Shown piece by piece: positions 22,701 to 36,894 of a stretch of DNA of 64,000 nt. Every line of letters begins with the position of its first letter. The first letter of the stretch is position 1. The position numbers and the translations under genes were made by a program. The notes beneath the pieces were generated by a model that ran no database searches, was not told where the DNA came from, and saw only the letters and a program-made list of their open reading frames with translations. Source of the DNA: Lineus longissimus (lineage: Eukaryota > Nemertea > Pilidiophora > Heteronemertea > Lineidae); NCBI RefSeq assembly GCF_910592395.1, contig NC_088313.1, positions 5,522,501 through 5,586,500 of the forward strand. The letters are read 5' to 3'.

Positions 22701-25700
22701 ATTTGTAATCACCTGGGAATTATGTAGAGCAGATTTGAAAGTCGCATCAAAAACAAATATGAAAGAAAAACTTACTTTGAAGAATAACATAGCTTGTCAA
22801 TTGCTTATCAAAGATTTGGTAATGGAGTGTTATTGCTGTTGAGGTGTCATGATTACTTCAGTTTGACCAACACTTATGTTTCAGATGATAACATCATTGT
22901 GCATGCAAGCCCTTCACGGTATGTTCGTGACAAGTCCTAAATCGACCACCATGCCCTCGGAGCTGAATGCACAGATAATCACAGCCCTGTACGATTTCCA
23001 GCCGGGCGACAGTGACAGTCAGCTAATGGCTGCTTGGTTGGCGGTCATGGAGAAAGCCCACATCAACTTGGCAAGGTCAGTATTCTGTTCCAAGTTTTGA
23101 GTTGAATGTTAAACCCTTTGAAGACTGAAGGTTACAAAACGATACCTCGCTCGTGGCATGAACGATTTTGGACGTGGAGGGAAATCTTTTTTGAATCACC
23201 ACACTGTATTCACTTGGAAATTAAAGTCTTGTTGGAATTATTTTTTAAGCGTACTTCATTGCATATTAATCGTGACTTGCCTTTTGTTATAATAATCCAG
23301 ATTGAACGTGCGACTGTGCATCAGCCATCTGCCACGCCTCTTCACAACCTGCGTGAAGTGCTTCCAGGCGGAGAAACAAGAAGTCCATGTCACAGCCGCG
23401 TCGACTCTGAAATCAGTCCTACAGCATTGTATCGCACCAAATTTAGACGTCGTGCAGACTCTATTGGACTCTACTCCCGAGGGAACCAAGAGCCCTATTC
23501 ATAAGATGTTCGCGTCGTTGGAGGGTGGCTTGAGCTATCAGTACCACGCATCTTGGGGGCACATCATACAGATGCTGGCGGTGTTCTTCTCAGTGTTGGG
23601 GAAGAATTGTCACAAGATGACGTTTAAAGTAAGTTCATGAAGGTTGATGTGTGGATGTGTGTTATATAACAAGTTCAAACCTAGAGTGGGTTGGAGCACC
23701 AGGGGTTACAGCTATGTTATATAACGAGTTCAAATCTAGAATGGGCTGGAGCACCAGGGGTTACAGCTGTGTTATATAGCAAGTTCAAATCTAGAGTGGG
23801 CTGGAGCACCAGGGGTTACAGCTGTGTTATATAACAAGTTCAAATCTAGAGTGGGCTGGAACACCAGGGGTTACAGCTGTGTTATATAACGAGTTCAAAT
23901 CTAGAGTGAGCTGGAGCACCAGGGGTTACAGCTGTGTTATATAGCGAGTTCAAATCTAGAGTGGGCTGGAGCACCAGGGTTACAGCTGTGTTATATAACA
24001 AGTTCAAATCTAGAGTGGGCTGGAGCACCAGGGGTTGCAGCTGTGTTATATAACGAGTTCAAATCTAGAATGGGCTGGAGCACCAGGGGTTACAGCTGTG
24101 TTATATAGCGAGTTCAAATCTAGAGTGGGCTGGAGCACCAGGGGTTACAGCTGTGTTATATAACAAGTTCAAATCTAGAGTGGGCTGGAGCACCAAGAGT
24201 TACAGCTGTGTTATATAGCGAGTTCAGATCTAGAGTGGGCTGGAGCACCAGGGGTTACAGCTGTGTTATATAACGAGTTCAAATCTAGAGTGGGCTGGAG
24301 CACCAGGAGTTACAGCTGTGTTATATAATGAGTTCAAAACTAGAGTAGGCTGGAGCACAATGAGTTACAGTTGTGTTATATAAGGAGTTCAAAACTAGAG
24401 TGGTTTGGAGCACCAGGAGTTACAACTAAGGGGTACTTGTAATAATTGTGTAGTTCCTATTTAGAGTCCAATACAGATGATGCATCTTAATGTGAAAAAA
24501 AAAAGTTCTGCAGAATACATGTTGTAACTTGTACATGCACCTCTTTTAAACTACCTTTTGTACACTAGTTAGCCCTGACAACCTTTCTCATGAAACTCTC
24601 GTCTCTTGTAATTTTTTTCAGTGCCTGAAGTCTTTGTGTGATCTGAGGGACAGTCATCGGTTTGCCTACAAACCAGAGGTGGACCGAGCAATAGGCATGG
24701 CAGTCACTAAGATGGGACCAAAAGCCATACTTTCTGCTGTTCCGTTACAAATCACTGGAGATGAGTAAGTCAGGATTGTGAGCTTCTTCTTCTTCACTGC
24801 TCAAGGTGGAGAGTGTGTGTCGTTGTGGTTTCTGTGTTGTGGAAATTATGGCCAAATGAATGTGACTTGGCTTCATTACTTGAGAGAAAATTTTTTTTTC
24901 TAGAATTGGTCATATTCTTCATGCACGGTTGTTCTGTTGCAGGAGTGCATGTCACTGTGGTTGCTATGTCGGGCCAATGATGATACTTTGATTTTGACGA
25001 TGGCAGGGATCTTCATCTGAATATTCTGCTTAATTGCATTTATTTCTTCTTGAATATTGGTACTTGCTTCGATATGAATATTCCTTTCACATACCCAGTT
25101 GCTCTTTCCTTCTTTCCTTTTGTTGCTGCTCATCATTTTGAAACGTTGCTGTCATTTCACATTGGAAATAGCACTTGAAATTATGAGCAATGGTAGACCT
25201 CATACTGGGTAGGGCTTTGCCTGTAGTGCAACTGTTAACCTGTCTTCATTTTTTCCAGAATGGAAAATTTCGAGTTCCCAAGGGGTTGGCTGCTGCCGGT
25301 CTTGCGTGACAACATCAAGGAGACAGAGCTCGCGTTCTTCACATCGTATTTCTTGCCATTGTCTGCGAAACTCCGGACGCGATCTGCGGCATTACGGAGC
25401 GAGGGTCAAATAATGAAAGCCAAGTTATACGAGACACTACAGAACCAGATCTGGGCTTTGCTGAGTGGATTTTGTAACAGACCTACAGATCTTGCCAAGG
25501 TGTGTGGTTTTAGAGACTTATAAAGAGTGTGCCAACACACATGTTGCAGTGGTTTGGCTGTTTGTTAACCCTGTGGCAGCCATTTTGCGGCCGGCGCCAT
25601 CTTGGCTGAGAGTGGTGAATTATTATTTTAGCTGGGCATGACGCGCTATGTATGTTGTCCGCACATCGCGGGGCCATGTACAGCACGTCACCTGCAATGA

Positions 25701-28700
25701 AAGGGTTAAAAGCTACAAAGAAGTTAGCTGCTGGAACCTTCTTTGAATTGTAGCAGCTGTAGAACTCCGGCTGGTGGAACCAGGCTAACACCCCTTCCAT
25801 ACAACACGTGTTCTCACAAGGAACTATTGTCTTGGGGTGGGGTAAATATATTATTTGAGTTTTGGGAGGGACTTGACATGTCCACTTAGCCATAGGAAAA
25901 TGGCAACTAAAAAGAATTTCATTTTGAACAGAAATGTGTATTTACATGTGTAATCATTTGACCGCCTGATGAGGACCGATATAGGTCGAAATCGATTGTA
26001 ATGATCTATGGTGTAAAAATGTAAATACACATTACTGTTCAAAATGAAATTCTTTTTAAGTGCCGTTTTCCTATGGCTAAATATATTATTGTGGCATCGT
26101 CTTGTAGTTTCATTGATATCATATTGATACCTTTCCTAATTTCTATGGTAAAGTTTTTTGTTGTTGTTTTTTCAGTCCTTCCCGACCTTGGCCAAAGTCT
26201 TGGGATCTGCCCTCACCGAGCGACCCGAGCTGCGCATGGAGGTCATGAGTGCATTACGAAAATTAATCCTCCATAACTTAGAAAATGAAGAAAACAAAAA
26301 GGAATTGGCTAGATTTGCCAAGAACTATTTACCAATTCTGTTCAATTTGTATACAACTGAATCTACTGAGAATACGCACGATCCGGCCCGACCTGCTGCT
26401 TTAGAAACTATCAAAATATACCTCCAGATTGCAGATAAAGAGGTATGTTTGTAAATTCCTTCTTGAAGTAAGATACGAATACAATGAAAACATCTTAGCA
26501 ACTCAGAATCCTCCCAGAATCCTTTGTTGACAGATTTTCGAGGGTTTTCCACCCTCAATTCCGACTAGCCACAAAGGATTCCAGTCTAGTGTCTATTTCT
26601 GGTGAGTTCCGGCATATGAATTTTTAACGCAATGATGTTAGAAATTGATTTGTTATTGATGACATTTGCATCATGCAAAAAGGTGCTCTTAGTACAACTT
26701 CTTACAAGCCTTGAAATAGGGTGCCAGTCAAGTACATTGTCAGGCACCAAATTGTGATTTTAGAGGTTTTGACAGGTACACATGAGTTGCTATCTAACTC
26801 TTTTACCCTGTACAAACTGCCAGTTTTTACAACAATAATCCATTACATGTCGGACAGCAAATTCCTGTGTGACAGGCACAAAATCATCTCTTGTCTGACA
26901 CTTTGTCGGGTACACTAATTCCTGGTTTTTGCATGTTCTTAACCATTTGCCTACGTAATGCGTACCCTGTACGCAGTAATTTGCTATCCAAGGACCCTTC
27001 ACGTGTATCGGAGACGCCTTAAAAAAATTGCGTTTTAAGTGAATGCTTAGTACCGGCATCTGCTAACAACTTTCGTAACTACTCTAATGATTCGTGCTGC
27101 CAGTACAAACATTCGGCAGCCATTAGAACTACAGAATGGCGAGTTCTCACGGCGTTTCTCACAGCTAAATACAATTATGGGAAAAAGTGCTCTCGTGTCC
27201 CTGGTGGGTAGTGGCTCAGGAGACAAAGGGTTAATACCGCTTCTATAGCTCTTGTGCTGTATCTCTGTGCCATTGACATCCGTGCTGCACATGTCGTCCC
27301 TCTCCAAGCAAAAGTGCCCAGGAAATTTGGATTGCTGTTCAGAGAATGACAAACGTGTAATATAAAAACTATTTACTTTCAGTTAACCAATTCATTATTT
27401 GACAAGTGTTACGGCCGATTATTGGACAAGGACTCTACAGCCTTACGGCGTCATAACCTTCTTGATCTGATAAATGCCTTCATACCGTACATAGACAAAG
27501 CAAGGTTGAAGAAGTTGAGTGAATTAGTCGTGCCAAGATTAAATGTAAGTAAAAAGAATTCCCGGTAATCTATTACCGTGGGAATGTCTATATTGCTCCG
27601 AATGAACTGTCTTTAAAAATGATAAGTGGAAACGGTCTTATGTTCAAGACTACAGAAAGATACATGTATGTACAGGCAAGATTTCCACATTTATCTTGCC
27701 TTATCTTGTCAAAGAAATATGTGACCTGCCATTGAGAAACGTCGGTAGGGACCAGATTTTCAGTTTGGAGTAAGTGGTGCCAATGTTAAGCTGTGAATGG
27801 GTAGTTTCCATAGATCCTTCCCACCATGATCGTCTCTTGCACGGAGATGCTCTGTAGCTCACTGCACTGGGTGGAAGCATTGTTGAATCTTCCACCCAGC
27901 GGACGGCACACGAGTTGCAGAAGTTCAAGAGCCTGTTGGTTTCCTGATTATGGAGGTTGCCGCTTCGTAGAGTTTCGCAGTGTAATCTAGCCTGTGTATG
28001 TAGGCTCTGAAGCACCTCGCTGATTCAGAAGTCGCATCCATCCTGACATCATGAAAGCTTGAATGCTGTGGCTTGTGAACAGGATATTCATATCGTCATG
28101 ACTCAAAAGTCACTTTGTCAACTTGAGGTCCTTTTGACATCATTGAAAGCTTGAACTTTGTGACTTGTGAACAGGATATTCATATCGTCATGACTCAAAA
28201 GTCACTTTATCAGCTTGAGGTCCTTTTGACATCATTGAAAGCTTGAACGTTGTGACTTGTGAACAGGATATTCATATCGTCATGACTCAAAAGGCGCTTT
28301 ATCAACTTGAGGTCCTTTTGACATCATTGAAAGCTTGAACGTTGTGACTTGTGAACATGATATTCATATCATCATGACTCAAAAGTCGCTTTGTCAACTT
28401 GAGGTCCTCATTGAAAGCTTGAACGTTTTGACTTGTGAACAGGATATTCATATCGTCATGACTCAAAAGTCGCTTTATCAGCTTGAGGTCCTTTTGACAT
28501 CATTGAAAGCTTGAACGTTGTGACTTGTGAACAGGATATTCATATCGTCATGACTCAAAAGTCACTTTATCAGCTTGAGGTCCTTTTGACATCATTGAAA
28601 GCTTGAACGTTGTGACTTGTGAACAGGATATTCATATCGTCATGACTCAAAAGTCACTTTATCAGCTTGAGGTCCTTTTGACATCATTGAAAGCTTGAAC

Positions 28701-31700
28701 GTTGTGACTTGTGAACAGGATATTTATATCGTCAGGAGTCAAAAGTCGCTTTATCAACTTGAAGTCCTTTTGACATCATTGAAAGCTTAAGGATATCATA
28801 TCGTCAGGACTCAAAAGTCACTTTATCGACTTGAAGTCCTTTTGACATCATTGAAAGCTTGAACATTGTTGTTACTTGTGAACAGGATATTCATATCATC
28901 ATGACTCAAAAGTCGCTTTGTCAACTTGAGGTCCTTTTGAGTAAACAGTCTTTTTCAGCTGTAGTAACTGTAATGGTTTTTGCATTGAAAAGTTATCTTT
29001 TTAGATGATTTATTATGAGATCCTTGCGGTCTGCATTGCAAGGGTTTGGTACCAAGATCAGACGTACCATCTGCTACGCCTTGTTAAAGTTTCATGTATA
29101 AATTTTTTTTTCTTGAATGGGCTAAATTGTATAGCGACTTTTGCATCTAAACTCTTCATGTGATGTGCTACCTTTCCAGGATAAAGACCGTACCACACAA
29201 AAGAAATCCTACAGAGCCCTGGAAGAGATCTGCAGTTCAAAGTCGGAAAACTGTCGGAATTATGTTGCCACACATCTGAGTGAATTGCAGTCTGTGTTGA
29301 TAAATTCTTTGTCCAGTTCTAGTCCTTCTTCAAAAGCAGTGAGTATCGGTGATGGGTTAATGTTGACTTTGATGTTAAATTTTAGGAGGATTGTGTACTT
29401 TGCCCAGCTTCTATAGAGAATGGCATTTTGAAATAGAAGTCAATGAAACTCGAGCATTTTTCGGTGCCACAGGATAAATTAATCCCCTGTTTTTAAACTG
29501 CAACTGTAATAACTTAGTACCGTATTTATGCGTATTTAGGCGCACTGCGCTTATATCCAGGGTGCCCTTAATCTCCCAAATATTAGCGCATGCGCATAAC
29601 AATGGGCAAAAATTAATCCAAGGTTACGTTCCGAACTTGTACTCTTAATCGTTCAAAATACACAAGAGTGGTTATATTCTTCTAAGTATCTGCTGTTTAC
29701 TATGCATAAAGTACACAGTTCAGCTGGATTCTGACCAATATCGCACTGACTGGTGCAAGGCAGACGAATTATCTAACTTTCCTTGCGCTATATCATGATA
29801 TGCGGCCTCAGATCGCGGTGACCTGAGCCTATCAACAACCGTACGCACCGATCGTAAAATACTCATTCATCACCATAAATTTATAGGTACATGCGCTTAA
29901 GAACGGCAAATTTCGATCAGGTAAAGTAGGATAAAAACAACCAATTTGCGTTTATATGCGCATGCGCCTAAATACGCATAAACACGGTAACTTGAATTTT
30001 TTTAGTTTGTTGGCATATTTCGGCACCGATTTCTTCATTGGAATTGGAAGGAATCTAGGTTAGTTCAAGTATAAATCTGTTTGGATTCCAACTGGGACTT
30101 GCACTAAAGAAGTGCACTGAGATATTCAGAATGAATGGAGGATGGCTTGGATTTGTCTGTTTTGGCCTATTTTTCAAGGACAGGTTAGATCCCAGTAAAG
30201 GTAAAGTGGTGCAATTATAGCCCCAGTACAGTTATAGCCGATACAGTGTTAAAAAAGGTTTGTAGTACACATCAATGCACCCTGATGCTATAGTTGTACT
30301 GGGGCTACAATGAGGAACCTGCACAACAAAACCTGCCAATAGGGGGCCCTGCAGGCAAGTGGACCATGGTTGTCATGAGAAAGCCATTTCCCGGGTCAAT
30401 GATTATTGAATATTCATCCCTTAAATACTCTATATGGGGAAATAGCACCAAAAGTGTTGTTTTTTTTTTGTCCTTAATTCTATTTTGATGAGTTTTAGGG
30501 AGAAAATCAACAAAACTTAATTTCAGTGGAAAATGCACTGGAAGTGTACCTTTTAGTACTGGTGCTGCCATCTGGATTTTTAGTTCTGCAGGTTCCTCAT
30601 CGTACCACTTTACCTTATACTTCCATAGCCGTTCTGTGCCTTTTCCAGCCTCGATTACGGTGTCTGATTCACATCTTCCGCCAGCTGTCCGACGACCAGC
30701 GTGATTTCCTAATGGCAGTTGTACCAGAGGTAAATATAAGAAGTTCTTATACGTGATCCTTTAAGTTTAAATATTGAGTTTGTGAATGCTTGCAGATATC
30801 TAGAGAAGTATTTTCTTTCACCATTAATCATTGGCTTTTACCTGTGCATGCACTAGTAGCGTATTTGAATATCTATCAATGAGTTTTGGCGCTTTGTTTG
30901 ATATGAACAGTTGATTGGCAGAGATAACTCCTGTTCCGAATAGGTCTTGGTATCCAATTGCCTTTAAGATAAAAAACATGAGTAGTGTTCTATATTGGTG
31001 ATTTTTGGATGTGCTTCCACGAAGTCTTGCTTATCATCAATGCTGTCCATCCTTTATGATGACAGCTTCAGTCGATGAGCAGAGATAAACTCCCATTCCG
31101 GATAGGTCTTGGTATCCAATTGCCTTTAAGATAAAAAACATGAGTAGTGTTCTATATTGGTGATTTTTGGATGTGCTTCCACGAAGTCTTGCTTATCATC
31201 AATGCTGTCCATCCTTTATGATGACAGCTTCAGTCGATGAGCAGAGATAAACTCCCATTCCGGATAGGTCTTGGCATCTAATTGCCTTGGCTTAACTTTA
31301 AAATGGGAAACACATATTGTGTTCAATCAATAGTTTTAGGATGTGTGTTTATAAAGTCTTGCTTATCAATCATGCTGTTATACATTATGATGACAGCTTT
31401 AGTTGATGAGCAGGATAAACTCCCATTCCGGATAGGTCTTGGCATCTAATTGCCATGGCTTAACTTTAAAATGGGAAACACATATTGTGTTCAATCAATA
31501 GTTTTAGGATGTGTGTTTACAAAGTCTTGCTTATCATCAATGCTGTCCTTCTTTTATGATGACAGCTTTAGTCGATGAGCAGAGATAAACTCCCATTCCG
31601 GATAGGTCTTGGTATCTACTTGCCTTGGCTTAACTTTAAAATGGGAAACACATATTGTGTTCAATCAATAGTTTTAGGATGTGTGTTTACAAAGTCTTGC

Positions 31701-34700
31701 TTATCAATCATGCTGTTATCCTTCATGATGACAGCCTTAGTTGATGAGCAGAAATAAACTCCCATTCCGGATAGGTCTTGGCATCTAATTACCTTGGCTT
31801 AACTTTAAAATGGGAAACACATATTGTGTTCAATCAATACTTTTAGGATGCACGTTTACAAAGTCTTGCTTATCAATCATGCTGTTATCCTTCATGATGA
31901 CAGCTTTAGTTGATGAGCAGAGATAAACTCCCATTCCGGATAGGTCTTGGCATCTAATTGCCTTGGCTTAACTTTGAAATGGGAAACACATATTGTGTTC
32001 AATCAATACTTTTAGAATGTGTGTTTACAAAGTCTTGCTTATCAATCATGCTGTTATCCTTCATGATGACAGCTTCAGTCGATGAGCAGAGATAAACTCC
32101 CATTCCGGATAGGTCTTGGCATCTAATTACCTTGGCTTAACTTTGAAATGGGAAACACATATTGTGTTCAATCAATACTTTTAGAATGTGTGTTTACAAA
32201 GTCTTGCTTATCAATCATGCTGTTATCCTTCATGATGACAGCTTCAGTCGATGAGCAGAGATAAACTCCCATTCCGGATAGGTCTTGGCATCTAATTGCC
32301 TTGGCTTAACTTTAAAATGGAAAACACATATTGTGTTAAATCAATAGTTTTAGGATGTGTGTTTACAAAGTCTTGCTTATCAATCATGCTGTTATCCTTC
32401 ATGATGATAGCTTTAGTTGATGAGCAGAGATAAACTCCCATTCCGGATAGGTCTTGGCATCTAATTGCCTTGGCTTAACTTTAAAATGGGAAACAATTTA
32501 TATTGTTCTGAATTTTGCAAGATATCCCACCTCAGTTCAGGAGCTGCTGATATCCTGATATCATGTTGACATGTTGTTTCGTGTACATCAATGCACATGT
32601 GACAACATGTCAGCATGATGTTATGAGCTACATGCTTTCTAACAACCGAACCCCGAGTTCCAAGCCCCCTATTCCGTGTCTTGGTGAAACCTGCCCAATT
32701 CAGTTCTTGGGCATTTGGAATGGGGATCTTTAGGAACCCAATGGTCAAAGTTGCACAACAAAATCTCCAATGTAGGGCTTCGTCTGAAGTTGAAGTCTAA
32801 TTCTGTTTTCCAGGCTATTCTCTGTACGAAGGAAGTAGCTGAGAGGGCAAGGACAGCAGCGTACACCCTACTGGTGGAAATGTGTGAGGCGCTAATCCGG
32901 TGGACAGACAAGCCAAAGCAGGAGGTGATATTCGAATACTTTCAAAGGATAATGGCAGGATTTGCTGGGGATTCTCACATGATTAGCGCCACAACCCATG
33001 CCTTGACCCGAATTTTACATCAGTATAAAGGTTCGTACTTTGTTTTTTGTTGGTGATGTGTTTTCGTTTCATAAAACCATTTCTGTACGCCTCATTGCAC
33101 CATCTACAGGAATTCATCCACGGTCGGCAAACATGACCCGCTATCCTAAGGTCCATCATGATAGATGGCAATCGTGGTGCCTTCCTCTGTCACGTATTGG
33201 TCTATCTTTATCTCTTTGAAGCAGATTTAAGCTCTCGTATCATTGATTGAACTGGTACAGAGACTGGAGTCAATAATACATGTCAGTGAATTTCTAATTC
33301 TAAATACAGTGGAACCTCCCTTAGCAGACACCTTTCTATTAAGGACAGCCTCTCTATTGAGGACACTAGTTTTGGTCCCAAATTGGTAGTTTCTATTCAA
33401 TTTGACCTCTCTAATCAGGACACTTCTCTATTAAGGACAGCACTTGCCTGTCCCGAAGGTGTCCTTAACAGAGAGGTTCTACTGTAATGGTTTGACGCAT
33501 TATCAGTTGGTCTGCTCAATTGATTTCAGGTGATGTCAATGGAGCCCTTCTTGATGTCTTGATGGACCAGGCCAGCCTTCTCCTCTCCTCCAAGGCAAGG
33601 GAAGTGGTCCAAGCCGCTCTCGGTTTCGTCAAAGTCCTCCTCAGCGCGTTCAAGGACGTCGAGCTGGCAAAATATTTGGAAAATCTCATCTCGAGTTTGG
33701 TCTCGATGAAGGAGGACAACAAGCACCACTTTCGATTCAAAGCGAAGGAATTATTCGAACGACTGATCCGAAAGTTTGGCTTTGTGGCAATTGAAAAGAT
33801 GGTTCCAGCAAGTCATAGTAAACTCTTACAGAATATCCGTAAGACCCAGGAGAGATTAAAACGCCAACGGAAGGCAGAGAAAAAATCGAGAGAGGATGGT
33901 GACTCGGATGACGATGAATTTAAGTTTAAGTCAATACCTGAAAGGTAATGCCCTTGGGATTCAGTGGTGCTTGAATTACATATTGTGATGGAACACAAAT
34001 GGCAGTGGGTTGAGTGCAAAATTACCCGAGGTTCCAAGACAATATTTTGTGATCCACTGAAAAATCAAATTCAAAGAAGTTCTTCTTTAGAAATATTTGC
34101 GATTTGTGAAAATAAAAACTTCACAGAATCTTTTGGGATTCTCAGTGTTCAGGTATAGGTTTGGTGGTACATGTTGGTGTCTTCTATTTTCTTCGTGTTG
34201 AAATGTACATTGAGGTGCCGTGAACTGAGGTCATCAAGTTTAGTTTATTTCTAGGCATATCAGACATTTACCCTTTCGCTGCACAACCCAAAATTTCTAT
34301 TGTTCTGTACGATTCTAAATCCTTCATTAGCAGTGATGGAGGAAAACTCATAAACGAAACACTATTGCCATCTATTGGACATCTATAGAACTGCATAGTA
34401 GTCAATAGTCGTACTTCCACCTATCAAATCCCCGTGTCTTTTGCGCTTACACCTATGAATTGCCATGTCTAAATAGACCCGTGTGTCAAATCCCCGTGTC
34501 TATTAGCCCCATCGAGCTCGATGGGGCTAATCGGGGGCCAATTTAGACCCGTGTTCAACACAGGTTTTTTGATAGGAGACAAGACCACTAATGAATATTC
34601 ATAGGTTGGAGGGTCGAGGCCTATCAATTAGACGAGTGCATGTTTTTTACTCTCAAGTACATATTTGGAGAGGTATTGAAAAAATATTTGCTGTGGCAAG

Positions 34701-36832
34701 TCTACAGATATAAAGAAATTATTTGATGAAAAAATTAATTTCGAATTTTGCTAATTGGGTAATAGGGGGCGTGTTTTGAGTTTTTTCCGCCAGTTGGCTG
34801 AAAACAGTGGAAATATCAAAGTCTGTCTAATTTGTCGATTATAAAAAAATTACCGTGGTCAATCACCAATTTCCATCGCACCAGTTACTCGCAAGACTAA
34901 CCCGTATATCATATCCGAATTTCAGTTTCACTACTTGACGCGTTCTTTGATGCGTCGCGGTCAAACATTGACAATTTAACTGCTAAAAGGCTTAAAAAAT
35001 CAATTGTGGTCTTGTCTCATAGGTGGAATCTGAATAGACACGGCCATTGCAAGTTCTAAGATCTGGCGACAGATGGAGCAGTGTAGTTGCCTCGGTATTG
35101 CCCATGCGAAATTCCCTTCCAACGGGAAAGAAACACAGGAGAGCTCCCTACCTACAGCGCACCTGTCGCCGGGGCTGTTAACCATTATCTAACACCACTG
35201 ATAGGTGTAAGTGCGCCCCAGGTTTTTTGACACACGGCGAAGACACGGGTCTTGAAAAAACACGGGGTTTTATGATAGGTGGAACTACGACTTTAAACGC
35301 ATAGGAATCAAGATAGGCGAAGTCACCAAACGGCATACGGCGGCACGGTAGACATTTTTATTTGAGTCGCCAATTAGCGTACGTCCGCAGCAAAGGGTTA
35401 AAGGGGGGCTATGGTGTATATTAGTCTTCAAAAATCCTTGTTTTTGGATCAACATCTGAACCTCTGTTCTATCCAATTATTTCCAGTGTTGATGAACTGC
35501 TTAGAGACACCGACTCTGAATTAGACGAAGATGACAAAGCGAAGCCGGGCAAAAAAGGTGCTAAGAAGTCGGCCAAGAAGGAGAGGCCAGGTGCAGCATG
35601 GCTGAAGGAGAGTAATGATGATGACATCGTCGACTTCCTGGATACGTCTGCTTCAAAGAAAGTTCTGGGTAAGACCTGTTTTGTCAATTTGTTTGGGTCG
35701 GGGAAGGACAAAATCAAGGCGACGGCCGAGTCGAAATGTGAGGTCATGACCATGAGATATATATTGTCCAAGTCAAACTAGGCCTGATCAAGGCACTACA
35801 CAACCAGAAGTGATCGTGAAACAAACAAGCGACTTTTTAAATGTGGGTGTTTGGAGAGTTTCAGATGCTGGGGAGACCATTTCACTGCTCGGAAGCTCAG
35901 GATGAGATGCCGTGATCTTGAAAAAAACTACACGTTCTCCTTTAATACAGAAAGTTGGACAAGGTTTGAAAATTGCGTGCGCCCTGGATTATTCTTTGGT
36001 CATAGTGTGCCATTGAAATACTCTATAAATGTTCATCTCTATGAGCAGTTCCTCCCATGCTCTAGCACATCGCACTGAAACCTTAAAGGGGGACTATAGG
36101 CAGGAACAGAGGGGCTAATTTGGCCATCTTCAGGTGACTAATATATACAGTAAGGGCCATGTCAGATTCAGCACTCAGTGTATTCCTCGTACAAGCGTGA
36201 ATCATTCCGACGTTCTGTGAGATGTGAGAGACCCCTATTGGCGACTTCATGTAACTTTACCTTGCCTGCCTAGCTGCTGCCTATATTGTCCCTTTAAACT
36301 TCTACTTTATGCTCCAAGAGGCTGCACTTTAGCAGCACTTTATACATACATGTACTAACCTGGGTCTATTTTTAAGCACTTTATAAAAGCTGCTGCTATT
36401 CTAATAGTTCTCGACAGAGGCACTCTGAAGGTATCAAATTGGCTGCAGCACTTCAGTTTCTGACTGTATTCAGGTAATGATATATACATGTATCTATCCT
36501 TTCAGCAACTAAACCGCAAGTTAAACCGGGAACATCCGGCATCCAGCATGATTTCAAGTTGACTCCAGACGGTCGCCTCATCATCACGGGAGACAAGGAA
36601 GAGGAGATGCCTAAGCCAAGTAAGGAGGAAGCAATGGATGACTTGGAGGATCTGCTTGATGCCTTCGAAGGCCCGACAAAGGTATATCTTCTCATTTTGA
36701 TAGTTTTTGTACGCAGTGCGGCATTTACATTCTGTATTTTGGTTGCCAAGCCTATTCTTGGATGTCTGGTGTTGGCTTTTTAGCTCACCTCTTAGCAGAG
36801 GTGAGCTTATCCCATACCGTGGCGTCCGTCGT

Positions 36833-36894
<62 letters not shown>

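Noticed and set aside
22861-23100. Separate small genes from the open frames over RRP12 exons
   Set aside because: The frames at 18550, 22876, 23302, 25260, 26158, 32715 and 33520 are single RRP12 exons extended into introns; their phases join into one protein.
25966-26012. Calling an active hammerhead ribozyme
   Set aside because: The core and stem III fit but stem I does not close next to the core, so I kept it as a lead only.
23661-32495. CRISPR-like arrays (regularly repeated units)
   Set aside because: Units are directly adjacent without unique spacers, lie in eukaryotic introns and have no cas genes; they are minisatellites.
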